From assembly GCF_032062135.1 (NCBI RefSeq), contig NC_092859.1, positions 29,477,396 through 29,541,395 on the forward strand: 64,000 bases of DNA, in the 5' to 3' direction. Source of the stretch: Pyxicephalus adspersus (lineage: Eukaryota; Chordata; Amphibia; Anura; Pyxicephalidae). A program made the position numbers and the translations under genes. Shown piece by piece: positions 1 through 13,900 of this stretch. Every line of letters begins with the position of its first letter. Within the stretch, counting starts at the first letter, position 1. The notes below the pieces were generated by a model. It did not search any database. It was not told the origin of the DNA and worked only from the letters and a program-made list of their open reading frames with translations.

Positions 1-130
1 TGATAAACTCCAATGAATGAAAGAGGTGACCCAATGAGTCAGGGTGGAGAGGGAATGGCAAGATGATAGTATGCAGCGTCTTATCAGGCACTTGTATAAC
101 TGCAAGGCTAAAGGTAAGGCTGAAGATCAT

Positions 131-136
131 TTTATT
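131..136 (-). terminator. Possible polyadenylation signal AATAAA of AGK
   Basis: TTTATT on the plus strand reads AATAAA on the gene strand, about 350 bases beyond the stop codon. It is a plausible signal for a short 3' UTR, but the hexamer is common in AT-rich DNA. Confidence 0.35.
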
Positions 137-484
137 TTTTTTACCCAAGGAAACGTATCACATGAATATCATTATTTACATTAGCTCTGGTCTTGAACAC
201 AAATGGCTTTTTCAAAAGACATTGACATGGAAAGTCCAGAGGACACAACTGCTTAGAATGACCAATACAAATAATAGATTAGGGAGATTATCTACTGGCT
301 GGTGCTAAACTAATAATCATAGCAGCAATGGAAGTCAGGGATGCAGTTCGTCTGACTTATGGAAAGAAATCTATTACATGTCCGTATTCTTAGCCCCACT
401 GATCACCAAGTTCCTGGTCGAGCACCCAAAGGGAACCTGACATCTCAGCCTAGTGTGGCCGATTTACAAACATGTGCAGTGAGA

Positions 485-628
485 TTATTGAGCCTGTGGT
501 GGGTTCTGGGTAAACAGTTCTTTTTGGGAAGGATGGCACAAGAAACGTAACTTTCTTGGCAAAAGTGTCACCTCTACAGACATAGCTTCGTACTCCTCCG
601 AGTCTATACTGAAATGGCCTTCCGTTTC
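485..628 (-). CDS. AGK: AGK last coding exon with stop codon
   Basis: The acceptor CTTTATTTAG is at 629-638. The exon starts in phase 0 with [20 protein letters not shown] (20 residues), then [11 protein letters not shown] and a short divergent tail ending PPQAQ; TAA lies at 485-487. It matches the human C-terminus [18 protein letters not shown]...LLPRKLQFFC. 47 codons plus stop. Confidence 0.94.
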   Translation of the reverse strand, partial: ETEGHFSIDSEEYEAMSVEVTLLPRKLRFLCHPSQKELFTQNPPQAQ

Positions 629-3600
629 CTAAATAAAGAAGAAAACAAAAATTTCAAATAAGCACAGAAGCTCTAAACAGAACTACATATAATGATGCAA
701 TATGGATTGCTACATTGATGTGTGCTTAATCTGGGTATGCTCCTGTCTCCCAGGCACACAAGGAAATTAGTGGAAATTCCCCTGAAGCATCAACCCAGGC
801 AATTATCTCAAATGGCCACAAACCTTGCAAACCACTGAAAATAATAATGTCAAATATTGGGTAAATTTGTTTTCTTTAAAGGGGGGCTTTTTTGTTTAAA
901 GAAAACGAATATGGAAGATGTCACAGCTGAATAGATAGATAGATAGATAGATAGGCTATCTATCTATCTGAATAAAACAAAATAGATGCTCTGTAGTTTC
1001 TAATAACATTCATGGGAGTCAGACACCATGTGATCTTTTGCCTTCACATTAGTGAACAGTTCTTGCCATGCAGGGTGTACAATCAATGAACATAATTGAA
1101 TTTGGTAAATAATTTAGTGATTCAGGAGCAGTGTAAATTTAATAACAGGTCTGCTTTAACCTGTTGGCACTTAGTGTATAGGCCTGTTAACAGTAGGCAT
1201 ACTTCTACTAATTCAACTAAGATTCAATAAAGACTTGCAAAGTCATTATTGAATCCCAATACTCAGTAACGGTAGTCTGCAAGCTCACTTTTTGCATGGA
1301 ATTAAATGAATAGGCTATTATTTTTAGGCTTTTATAGTAATAGCTACTGCAGGCTTTCTATTCCACACCATAGCAGATTTTCTGAAAACTACCAATAGGG
1401 TACATTAGATGTAAACTACAACTGAATAACATTTAGTATGCTAACCTGCGCATAACAACTGCAACTTTTTAAATTTCTTTTATCATTTGTTGCAGCTATA
1501 TGCTGCTGATCTCTTTGTCTTCCTGTCTTCATACACTAAACGATGGCTGTCTGGCATTTCTCAGAGTGGGTTTCCTGATGGTGATAACAGTGGACTTGCT
1601 GCATAAGTCAGAACCCATGTGAAAGGGTGACTATCCATAACAATTAGAAGGCATGGACAAAGCATTGTCACCCTGTAAAAGAAGTGTCTGAGCAAACATT
1701 CTTATGGAAGGATCATCACGTATTTTAATAAAAGCTGTAGATTTAAAAGTAATTAAAATTAATTTTGAAATTAAATATACATGTCAATCCTTAAATGAGA
1801 TTTCAGCAGTTGAGTTTACATCTACTAAAGGGTCATCATAAAAGGATGGGACTTTTTATACAAAAGGTTGGTTGGATAATTCATAGACTTACTGATAAAT
1901 CTGGCTGGTTGTTCTGGGTACTGATTATTAGTTCAACTGCAGATACCTGAGCCTCTTCCCACTGCTCAGGAGGAGCTTCCAGGGGAACCTCTGCAAAATA
2001 GAAGATGAATTCATTGTCAACGATTGTGATGTCAGTCTGTACATAATTTCAGAAAAAGTGCCCACTACTAGCAGCATCACAATGAAAATGATACATATCT
2101 ATTATTTCCTCTGTTTAAACAGAACCTGTTCTCAAATGCTACCTAAAAAGATTACGTGGGACAGGAGGTATCAGCAAGCTAGACAAGACAATAGCTGCCA
2201 CCAGAATCCTGTTCTCTTTTCTTATTTTAAATTCACATTTACACAGCAGTCTTCAGGGTTTGTTAGCACCCTGTAGCCAAAGGATATTGATCATGTCACC
2301 AGGCTGCAATTTGGGCATTTAAAGGGTGACCCTTCTAAGCCAGTCTATAGTAGACTCCGCATCCTTGGAGAGAATCTGGGGCGTTTAGAGGGGGGTTGGG
2401 GTTCTCTATCCAGGCTTCAACTTTTACAGGCTCTATGCTGTACTGTATATGATTACTTTGGTCCTTGTATATTAAATTGGAATGCAATCAATAAGCAAAC
2501 TGTTTTGTTTTTTTTAATCTGCAGTAACATTGCGATATACCATAAATACTCAATTAAAAAAAACAAAGTACCTACTTCTACCTGAAAAAACAGCATAATT
2601 ACACTGACTCAGGTATAAACCTAGGGCAACCTAGGGCACAAAATGCATTAACATTTAAAAAAGAAACTGGAATATAAATAACATTTTATTCAATACATAT
2701 ATTGTGTGCGTTTTTAAAGCATTTATTTAATAGGGTAAAAAGTTTGTTTGTTTATCCTTATTATTCTTTCATGGTTTTACAGGTTAAAGTTATTTGTACT
2801 TTTGGTTTTTTTATGTTGGGTCACTTGCTCTATAATGCATTATTGTTGAACACCAGTAGATGGAACTGTGTCTTCATGTAAAGTGTGTAATAAACTAAGG
2901 TGGGCGTCCCGGCTTTTCTTCGGGTTCCTCTGGAGGTCGCTCGCTAGGTCCCAGGAACAAGATGGAGGCCTGATGTCTCTGAGGCCATTCCTAGAAAAAA
3001 TGGCAACATCACTGTCACCCTGTAACTCTTCTCTCCCTGTAAGAACTCCCAACTACCACCTTTACTAGACTAATTCTAAGCCATTCAAAATTGGGCTTAA
3101 AGCGTACCCAAACCCAGAATTTTTATTTTTACATAAAAGAGTAGACCACCCTTTTATGTTAAGCAAAAAAAAGAGGGTGCAGCGCCGCTACCTAGGCGAT
3201 CGAGAATTAATGGGAGCACAAAGCCTCCCTGGATACCTAGGTCGTGCATCCCGGGAGGCTCTTGGGTGCTCCTTCTGCCCATGCCCGAGAACCTCACGCA
3301 TGTGCAGTGAGATCGGCAAATTTCTTCCCCCAACTACTTCACCCGATCTCGCACCTGAGTAGGGTGACGAAGTAAGAAGAGGAGAAGGTGGAGGTGCCTG
3401 GAGCACTGGTCCGAAGACAGATACTGGGGGGACACAGGACCCAATAGAAGAGACCTCCGAAAGGGCCTTTCAACTGGGAAAGTAAGCCTAATAGTTGTGA
3501 TTGGTTGTTATGATTTAGTGCATTTTGTCTTATTAGTTGAACTACAGCCAGGCAAATACAACAAATTCCAGTTTTTTGATCTAGACATCCCTTCCAGACA

Positions 3601-4926
3601 GCACATACAGATTCTTCAGTTCAGCAGAAAAGCTTAGAAAGTTACACACCCCTAGCTTGCTTATTAGATATTGACGTAGCAGCAGCACAATGATAAGTCA
3701 TTCCTCTCCTCACTTTACCCCATTGTAGTTTTCTGTCTACACATGTGCATGAACCTAGAGCTGAACCTTCATTTCTCATTCTGAATTGATATTTAGAAAA
3801 GTATACTAGCTGCATTTAAATATACATTAAATCCATTGTTAATTAATACATACAGAATTAGTAGTTGATTTTTTACAGTAAGTTTTCTAGTCCTGCAATA
3901 CATATTTTTCAGTAACCCACAAGGCTTTCTCAAACTTCTACAGATACACAAGCTGTGAAATATTAGCTAAAGAAAGAATGCGACATTTTCACACAGTATA
4001 CAGATCACGAGGAAAAATTGCTGGTGGGGAAATAAACCACAGTTTACAATAGACGTTTTTTTTTCTTCATATTATTGGGATGTCAGATTTATCCCTGAAA
4101 GTTTCCTCTTAGGTTGGACTGTCTGTAAAGTAACAGACAATAGAAACTAAATTTTCTACTAGTGGAGAAATAGGCTGCCATAAAAATAGATCCACCTGGT
4201 AAAATGATATCAAAAACAGCTCAGATCAGTAAAGATATTAGCTCAATACCAAACTTTTTCTTTTGTCGTTGCACAAAAAGTGTTTTAAGTGATCTGTCAC
4301 TCACTGTTAATCTTAGCAGCACACATAAATGCTGTTGAATCAGGTCCATTCAGCCCAAAATATCACCTCCGTCTGCCCTAATTGCATGTTCTGTTTCCAC
4401 TTCCGAGCCCTCACGAATCAGAGCTTTGTTAACGTGCTTTGGTCTTGTCTCTTTCCGTCAAAGTTCGCGCTACAAATATCATTATGTGCACTTAGGTTCT
4501 AAATTGTAGCTGTGACTCAGGTCTGGTAATTGTAACTCTAGAGAGGCAAATCTTCACACCATATGGAAAGGACAAAAAAAGCATTGTACTTTTCCTGATC
4601 GTTAGCAGATAATCTTCTCCTGCTATCATAAATAACTGGTCTGACAGGTGCACATATGAACTTTTAAAGGGAAAGCTCACTTTTAAACTACAAATATCAG
4701 ACCCATCCTGTAGCAGTGTGGAGAATATTGTTTGTCCTTCTCCATGCATCAGAGGCCAAATGCCATGACAGACCCAGGTCTACTGTTTTGTAATTACCAT
4801 GGCTCACATTCTCCTGACATCCAGCATATTTATTTATGGAAAGCCATGAAATTTTGCATGAAAATACATCCTTCCTCTTCACCACTACACATGAAAACCT
4901 GAGAGCTAAAATGTAAAAACAAAAAA

Positions 4927-4981
<55 letters not shown>

Positions 4982-7900
4982 CCCTATATTACCCACTGCA
5001 CTCCAGATATACAACACAAATCTGTTTTGCAAATTTTGGTTACTGTTATACCCTCTATACTGCTATTCTGCACACACTGCCTGCTATAAAAGCTGCATAC
5101 AGTCATACCCTATGCACATAATGCCCGATGCCATACACACTTCTTCTCTCCTGCACACTCTGACCATTGTCATACCCTATGCACCTCTTTCTTGATCAAT
5201 ATGCCCACGGCACATGTCTCCTGCACATACCATCAATTAAGCATTGTTTGTTATATCCCCAGCTTTTCCAGTTCTGGAAGAGGCACACTTTTGCTAGTTT
5301 TACTAAAAGCTGAAGTCTAGGGAGAAATGTAAAACAAACAAAAGCTCTTCTGTAATTAATATTACAATAAATGTAATTTTGTAAATACAAGCAGTGTAAG
5401 TACATGAATTTGATCCTGTTTTAGCTTCCTGCAGTTTCATTACAGCACACCTTACAGAGGGGAAGTGGAAAAAGCACAATGAAGTAACAAGGTATATTAC
5501 ATTGCACAGTTCATGCAGATAGGATAAAGGAGCCGAGCAAAAAATGCATAGAAAAATGAGCTCATCATTTTGCTGCTTCTCATTCACTGCCCAGACCAAG
5601 GGAGACCTAAAACAAACTGAAATGCAGCATAGAAAGATCAGCTCCCTTTCCTTGTTAGATAGGACTGTGCCATATGGCACATCAAAACTGGGTGGACTGA
5701 AATACTGAAGTTGGCTTAAAACAGCTCTTTGAAATGTTTTTCATTAGTGTATTTAGTGGTTTGTCTGGAGTTCAGTTTTAACAAATGATAAATAGAACAA
5801 GGAGAGCAATGTACAAAGTTAGAACACAGCAACCAAATCAGATTTTAGTGTATGGGAGGCAAATGTGAAAGCTGGCGTACTACTGATTTTGTCTGTCTTC
5901 TGCGGTTGCTGAACACACCAGAAAAGCATTTATGCTGTCACACTGCTAATGGAAGTTTGGCCCATTGGCCACATTCTCTATGGCTATAAAGTTTTATTGG
6001 CCATCTGAGACTGTGGTGTCCTAGATACCTTCAGTGTGCTGAAGAGATGAGCTGCCCTGGTCTTCAATGGCCCCAAATACCAATATCTGTTGAAGGAATG
6101 AGAGCAGACAGTGATTAACAAAGAGGGAATAATTACAGAAGCCTCCACACTGCATAGTTCTATACATTACCAACAAAGTACAGAAAAAAGGTTATTCAAG
6201 TCACTAGAACTATTTCATGCTAAACTTCACTGCCATTTCTTTCTTTCAACTTTTATAATACATAAAATGTAGTCAGCATTTAGACAAAGTAGTTTAAACA
6301 TTTTAAAGAGTCTTATTATTGGTAATGTAGCCCTAGAAGTCTCTATTCCCTCCACAGGTTCATATTTGCTACTTTCTAGACTGAGATGTCCACTCAGAGA
6401 TGACCCAAACATGAAAACCTAGTGCCTGTGCTCACAAATGTCTGGATGCACTCAGCCCGTTTCAACTTCCTACACCTTACAATCTACAATATGGTCACTA
6501 TAGATCAATAGACTTGAATAGGATGCTGCCTCAGAAATAGAAGTATGTCCAATCTAAGGCAATAGATTTTTGCCGGTGAAGCTGACAGCAAGCATGAGAG
6601 TCAGTAGAGAAGGAAAGAATGAATCTGCAGGGTGCTGGTGATTCATCTGAACATAGCAAATCTGGCTTGCAAACCATTGCAGTGAAATTATTATGTTCAT
6701 GTGACATTTTGTGTCTAAGCACACGCATGCATTTGGTAAACACAGCTAACTTACTTTGTAGATTTCACTGCTGCATCTCGATAGCTACCCCACCGCAGGC
6801 CGTTCAGAGCAAACACAGGCTGGTCCTGTTCTCCCTGAAGAAAGAGAGTCATGTCAAAATCACCAGCAAGAGCTGCTAACTCAGAACAAAACACTTTCCA
6901 CTTCATGCGGTGAGTGATGGTTCATGAATCCAGGCACTGCAGTGATTAGTGTATTCAGTCAGCGCACATTTATTTTACCTAATGAGATGTGATTGTTTTC
7001 TCTGGACTTTTCTTACTCACCTTCCTTCAGATCAATACAACTACTATTATATATATTGGATTAGAATTAGAAGTGAGTAAAAGGCTGAGCTGGATGGATA
7101 AACACAATTATTTAACTTAATTTATGGATAAGGAAAAGCTAAGTGGCCTTGAACATCTCCTTACAAGCCGGCTTAAACACTTCGGTAATGCAAGGATCAT
7201 GAGCTGGAATCCAAATTTTACCTGCAATGCCCTCTGCTGGTAAAATCTTGCACTGTGGTGTGACCACCAGTTATTATGGGTTTAAAAAGAACTTTGTACA
7301 TTTAGAGAAAAGCTTTAAGAACAGTTTTCTTGAAAGACATACCCCTGAGGCACAACAGTGTTTAGGTCTAATTTACAAACTACCCCATACCAAGAAGCAG
7401 TGGTAATTTCAAAAGGAATAGTGCAGTGAGGATGTGTGGCAGAGGTGAGTGTAGCAGGTTAGGCGTGGGCTTTTAGGGCACCTTGAATAGGTAAAGTTAT
7501 ACACTCCCCAGCCCAACGCAAGTCATACCACCCAGCACTTTACAGTGCTGCTTTGGGTGGTTAGGTAAAAGTTTGGTCACCGAACAGAATTTGGGGTACA
7601 TTTGGGGCATATTACAAAACTTATGAAAAAAACAAAGTGGGTCGGATTTATAAAGTTTGTACAACGTATAGGGGGGTGGTAAAGCTGACAGAATTGTAGG
7701 GGCTTCTGGATACCTATGGACAAACAAATGGGAGCACCAAATGTGTCATGTGTGGCCCCGCTCACTCTATTTATGAGAATAGACACTACACTTTCTCTTT
7801 TCCTAATTGAAGTATGCCTTTTAGCAAACAAAAAATGTTCTGCAAACCAGAGGCTCCAACACTTAACTCCATAGAGGTCCATGTTTTACCATTAGCCACT

Positions 7901-10900
7901 AAAGCACTGGATTGCAGGATGTCAGTTTTCTCTGCTGTGAGCTGTAGTTCCTTGCTCCAACCCCACAAGTAACTACAGGACTCAGAAGTGAAAAATGGGG
8001 ATGAAGGACACAACCATAGCACATGACAGGAGACACAAGCTTTTTACATTCCTTGAGGTAAAGAGTGGAGTTTTCCAGAGGTTGCTTCAATGTAAGGTAA
8101 TGTAGGAGACACAGATTACTTGAGGGGTAAGCATAAGGCCTTTTATTCTGCAGGAGACTTATTTGAGGAACTGTGTTGATGTGCCTATGTTTTTCCTTAA
8201 TTGTTTTTACTTTCTTATCTCTAGAAATGTCTAGTCTACGGAAATGCAAAACTACCTTGAAAAAGGTCAAAAACAGGTGAGAGGGAGGTCAACTGCAGGA
8301 CAGTCAATTATTTATAAATTATTTTAGTAGTGTTTCTAACTTATGTTATTGTTACAAATCCACAGCCAGTTTAGGTCTTGTGGTGTTTTAATCCTATATT
8401 ATGTATATAAAGCTTAGTTACACAACTAAAATGTCTCACTGATGGAATAATCAAAAGAATGGAACTTAGAAGGGTGGAATTTTTTGGTCCAGAAGAGGGG
8501 CTTTATACTACCCTTACAAAGTACCACCTGTTTTCAGTTTTAGCAGAATGCTCACCATTTGTAAATAAATAAAAAAAATTCCTCAGATTTGGTAAACAGG
8601 CATGATTGTGCCCACATTCCTAAAGCAAAGTTCCTTTGTCTGTATTGACTTCCCCAGATATTGTCAAATGCGTGTCGGTGCCTAAGCAAATGGAAATTTT
8701 AAACAAAGCTTCAGAATTTCTGGTAGTGTTGCCTGCCCCCTTCCACACATTCTTATATGTAAGTTACGCAGACCATCATAGTGATAAGAACAAACTAGTG
8801 TTTGGAAGGTGGGAAGGAGCAAGGAAGAACTAATATGTGCTTCTACTTTATAAATGTCATTATTTTAAAAATAAAATAACCGAGTCTCAGTGTGGTTTCA
8901 CTTTAACACCTGTATCTAGATTTCCCCATCTGACCAAATTCGAGCATTCATCTCTAGGTGTACAGAGTTTGTTTTTCAGATGATCACTTACTTTTATTTG
9001 TAGCACATCAAGAGCAATCGTTTCCCCCTTCAGAATGGCAAGTGTGGCTTCTGAGATGTTTCTAGAAGATAAAAGTATAAAGAGAAGAGAAAAGAAAACG
9101 TTTACACATGCACATGGGATTTTACCTTTATTCTGTAATGGTAACAAATAATACATAAGCAAAACAACCAAGTACACATTGTATAAAGAGCTAATAATGC
9201 AATAATTTCTAAAATATTAATGTTCATGGTTTTGGAATGGAATGGCTGACAAGCGCATATAGGTATGAACATTTCGCCTCTGTCACTGTACCAGGTCCAC
9301 TTTAAATGCCCCTTACATGTACCTTGTATGTTCTTTAAGAAAAGCACAAGACTTTGTAATAACAGAGCTGTTTAGAGCTCTAAATATAAAACTATGAATT
9401 TCACACCTTCTGCAAGGTTAACTGATTTTTTCAAAGCAAACACCCAGAATAACATTGGTGTCTGATTATCTAGCTTCAAATCATTGATGGGAAGTTTGGA
9501 CCAAAGGTAAAAAAGTTGCATCATCTACTGCTCCCGGGTGCTTGGTAGAGGTGACAGGAAAGGTTTTTTAGGTAAAAAATCCAGTTCCTTCTGCAATATT
9601 AAAAATGCATGCTTACAATTTTTTTCTTATATAAGTTTAACTCTGCTTGAACTCCAGGCAAACTACTAAAACAGTATAAAACAAATATAGGGGCACTCTT
9701 TACCTGTCCAGGGATATTTATTTCTGCCCATTTATTCCTACAAATAACACATCACAATAAGACAGAATATAACCCTTTATACTACATGGTAAAACAAAAA
9801 AAGTTAGATTTCCTAAAGCACAAGTTTAATATGCCAGACATTGCCCTACCTGGTTTTCATCTTCCTTTAACTTTATTAACTAATGTTATTAAATGTTTTA
9901 GCCAATACTTTCTTTGTTTATTAGGAATCCTTTTTTAGACCTTGTAATGTAATTACTAAGATTCTGTATTTCCCGATATAATGCATGCATAACACGGCGC
10001 TGAATATGAAATATGAACATGGGTGCAGGATATAAAATATGAGCATGCATGTATATTGATCATGGCTGGTGGAAGGGTCTGCAGGGTGCTGTACATAGGC
10101 TGTTAAAAACATCACAGTACCTACCTCAGTATTCCATACCAGAACCCTTTGCCCTAGAGCATGCAGTGATCTGGTTCTTGGGAGAAGATATGCAAAAATC
10201 AAAATGCCTTGATGGGCAGATGTGAGTCTGGAGAAGCGTCAGCTTGCAGGCTGACCTAGGCAATTCTAATATGTGGTTGTGAGCATTTATGGTTAAAATA
10301 TTTAAAATCCAAATAAAAAAGTGGTAAACCAGGGACAGGTAGTCTGGAGAGGAGGACTATATCATGGTGGCCATCCTCCAGCCAGGAAATCAGATAGGCA
10401 TCATGTGACTTGGTGCTGCTTCTAACAAATAGTGTGAAAAAGCTTACAGTGTGCAGTGAAATCAAAGTAAGAAACTTCAGTACAAGAGAGTACAACTTCA
10501 AGCGCAAGACTGAAAATGAGTTCAGCTTTAAATAGCATTACAAGAGAGAAAGCCGCATGAGTGGTAGAAAATATCCTTCAAATTGCCTGATTTCAAATAA
10601 ATCTCACTTTGATAAGCCCCTTAAAACTTCTATATCCCCATCTGTGAATGTGATCGCCAAATTGTTTCAGAAAATCTATGTTTCTGCCTTAATATAAACA
10701 TTACCCAGTGTCCATATTAGCCATTATGCTCCATTGCATATACACAATTATTGCTGATTAGCGGGAAGTTTGTATATAACTCCCTCGAGCAAGAAACAGC
10801 TAGCAGCAGGGTACCCACACAAATAACAAAATAACAAGCAATATCCTCGGAGCTGTGATACAGTTTAGATGTTTACTCCTCTGCTTCGCTTTTAATGACA

Positions 10901-13900
10901 CAGAACCATGTAATTTTCGGGAACACAACAAACGAGATCTCCAAAACATCTTTCAATCCTGCTGCTATGTCTTTCTGGATAATAACTGTGTTCTTCAGCC
11001 TCAGCACCTTTCATTCTAGAAAAAGACGAGCGTCAATTAAGGCCAGTGGTAAAGGTTCGTTTTATATCAGGGAAATGTCCCAGACAATTATTTGGTCTTA
11101 GGAACAAGACAGAGCTTTGCGTCTCTATAGGTCAAAGAAGGAGAAGCAGACAGGGCCTAATTAAAACTTTACAAGCACACCGTGATATGACAAATCTTTA
11201 AAGGCTATGTCATCCAAGCTTGTAGCTAATATTGCTGGAGCTTAGAAGCAATGTACCTTTAAGACATATTTATGAGCAATAACATTTAAGAAATTAATTA
11301 CTCTCTCTTTCGTTTTGCTAGTTATCAGTTCGGAGATTGCTTACCGAGCGGATATTGAGAGAAGAGCATTAACTAGTCAATATTGCCAGTGAAGCGTGGT
11401 TGTCAAGAACCTTTCTTCTTATATCTGTGGTGGGAAAATTCTAATGTTCAAGGATATGATGAAGGTTAGATGCATGGGTGCAAAATGACCACCTAAAGCC
11501 ATGTTTGTCTGGAGGCTGTACAGACAGACAAGACCCTCAAGGTTTATCTAAATGGATCAAAATTTTTTTAGTTTACTTAATAAAGTTTTAATCTTTAGAT
11601 AAAGCTTGATTGGAGGTTTCTAGTGTGATCATAGGGAAAAAATAGATTGTCAAATATGATATATGATCAATTTATCTTTCACATGAAGTTAATCAGGTTA
11701 GATACTATGGGCTGTATTTTTAAATTATTCCCCCAGTCAATTCCTCTGAACTTCACTGAGCCATGGTTTCTCTCTACAGGTCTCCTTCCAGGTCCTAATA
11801 AAACAATGAATCGTTCTGCCACCTAGTGGGCATTTATCAAAAGTGCAAGCTGTCACAATAGGAAATGAATAGGAATTAATCATATATGAGTGAATTGACA
11901 GGGGAATACTATATAATTAGTGCCCTATATGACCACATTTTCTTTAGAAACTTGATCATCACACTGGTATAGGCTTGCTGGATACCACATTCTTAAAACA
12001 TGAACATAACTAATATGAAGTTGATTTCCCTTTGTTAGTTGGAGGTTGCTCCTATTCAGCCAAAAGAGCATTTGCAAGGTTTGGTGCTGATGTTGAAAGA
12101 TGATAGGAAAAACATTCAAAAGAGTTGAGGTCAGAGCTCTTAATTCTCATTGCACCATGTCTTTAGGTCATGTTGAAACTGAACATTACTACTGGTATTA
12201 TACAGTATTTATATAGCGCCGACATATTACGCAGCGCTTTACAAATTCCAAAGTCATGTCACTAGCTGTCCCTCAAAGGGGGTCACTATTTAATGTCCCT
12301 ACCATAGTCATATGTCATTATTACAGTCAAAGGTCAATTTGGGAGAAAAAATTAACCGAACTGCATGTTGTTTGAATGTAGGCGAAAACAGGAGTATCGT
12401 GAAGAAACGCACGCAAACATGGGAAGAACCTGCAAACACCATGCAGATAGTGCCCTGGTCAAGATTCAAATCTGGGACCTATCACTGCAAAGGCCAGAGA
12501 GCTAACCTCTGAACTACCATGCTGTCCATATAAAATGTCTTTGAATGCTGTGGGATTTTTGTTTCCTTTCACAGCAAATATTGAAAATCAATACATTTGT
12601 AGGAGTGTTCATATAGTGTTCATATTTGTAACAACGTATACTCATTTGAGTACAAACTCAGCAGCTATCTCCTGAAGCTTTCAGATGGACTGGAGCTTCA
12701 CCACAGCTTACAAGGGTAAACATGGAGATCTCTTAATGCATCATAAGTACAGATCTTTGCTCCAGATCCTGTCCAGCTATGATGGGATAATAGGTAGGTG
12801 AGGCCACATACAGATAGCACATACAAATTTCTCTATTTACAGTTAGGTCCATAAATATTTAGACAGAGACTACTAATTTCTGGTTCTGTACATTACCACA
12901 ATTAATTTCTAAATGAAACAACTTCGATGAAATTGAACTGCAGACTTTCAGCTTTATTTCAGTGGGTTGAACAAAAAGATTGCATAAAATTGTGAGGAAC
13001 TAAAGCTTTTTTTTAACACAATCCCTTCATTTCAGGGGCTCAAAAGTAATTGGACAATTGACTCAAAGGCTATTTCATGGGCTGGTGTGGGCAATTTCCT
13101 CATTATGTCATTTGCAATTAGGCAGATAAAAGGCCTGGAGTTAATTTGAGGGGGGGGGGTGCTTGTATGTGGAAGATGTTTGCTGTGAACAGACAACATG
13201 CGGTCTCTGTCCAAATATTTATGGACCTAACTGCATATCTGTTAGAACCATGGTGACTACACATTGTGATGTGCTTTTTGTAAATATAAGTTATGCTTCA
13301 ACCCTAATTGCATCTAATAATTTCAGTTCTGCATTTTTAAATATTTAAAAAAAACAGCAATTCTACTTACTGAACCTTGTTTTTGGTCTGGGGGTACAAG
13401 GTTTGGCTTAATGTGTTGGTCATACCGAGTGGGATAAAACCAATGGGAATCTTACTAAAGGAGGCCTGTAAAAAAAACAAACAAAAAAAAACACATGACT
13501 ATGTTGTAGTAGTTATACATTGATAAGATATACATAGATATTATGCAGACATAACAATGTACCTGATTTTGTTATAAAGCTCCTACAAATGAAAATGCAG
13601 GTAGTTGATAGCAGGCAGAACCACATCTCCAGTGATGAGATTGTGTCGCCTCATTTCCTCAGCTAGTTATTATGACTGAATCAATACAACAGGGTCTTGC
13701 TCTACCAGGATAAGTAATTTAGATAGATTCCAATATGAAAGGTGAGGAGTGAGACTGCAGGGAACTGCAGGTACATGTGTTGGTAGAGACATCTTGTCAT
13801 ATGAACCCTTGAGAAGTATGACTACAGCATGAAGTTGGACAGCATCTTTCTATCTATATTATTTATCAATGTTAGACTAACCTAGACAAATTTAACAGTA

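Larger units (their letters stand above)
9062..13370 (-). other. AGK intron 8
   Basis: About 4.3 kb. It contains a SINE at 12195-12527 and a Tc1/mariner-type MITE at 12840-13233. The stretch 10720-11110 is repeat-free with several TAAT/ATTA motifs and could be conserved non-coding DNA. I see nothing in 9062-10700. Confidence 0.65.

Noticed and set aside
2868..3068. Plus-strand frame of 66 codons at AGK exon 12
   Set aside because: Shadow of the exon on the opposite strand.
4697..5032. 111-codon minus frame with an Ile-Tyr run
   Set aside because: Translation of an (AT)n tract inside an AGK intron.
5303..5680. 125-codon minus frame in AGK intron 11
   Set aside because: No match to AGK or any known family and no splice sites in phase.
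12481..12527. tRNA-like sequence
   Set aside because: It is the head of a degraded SINE, not a tRNA gene; a cloverleaf is not maintained.
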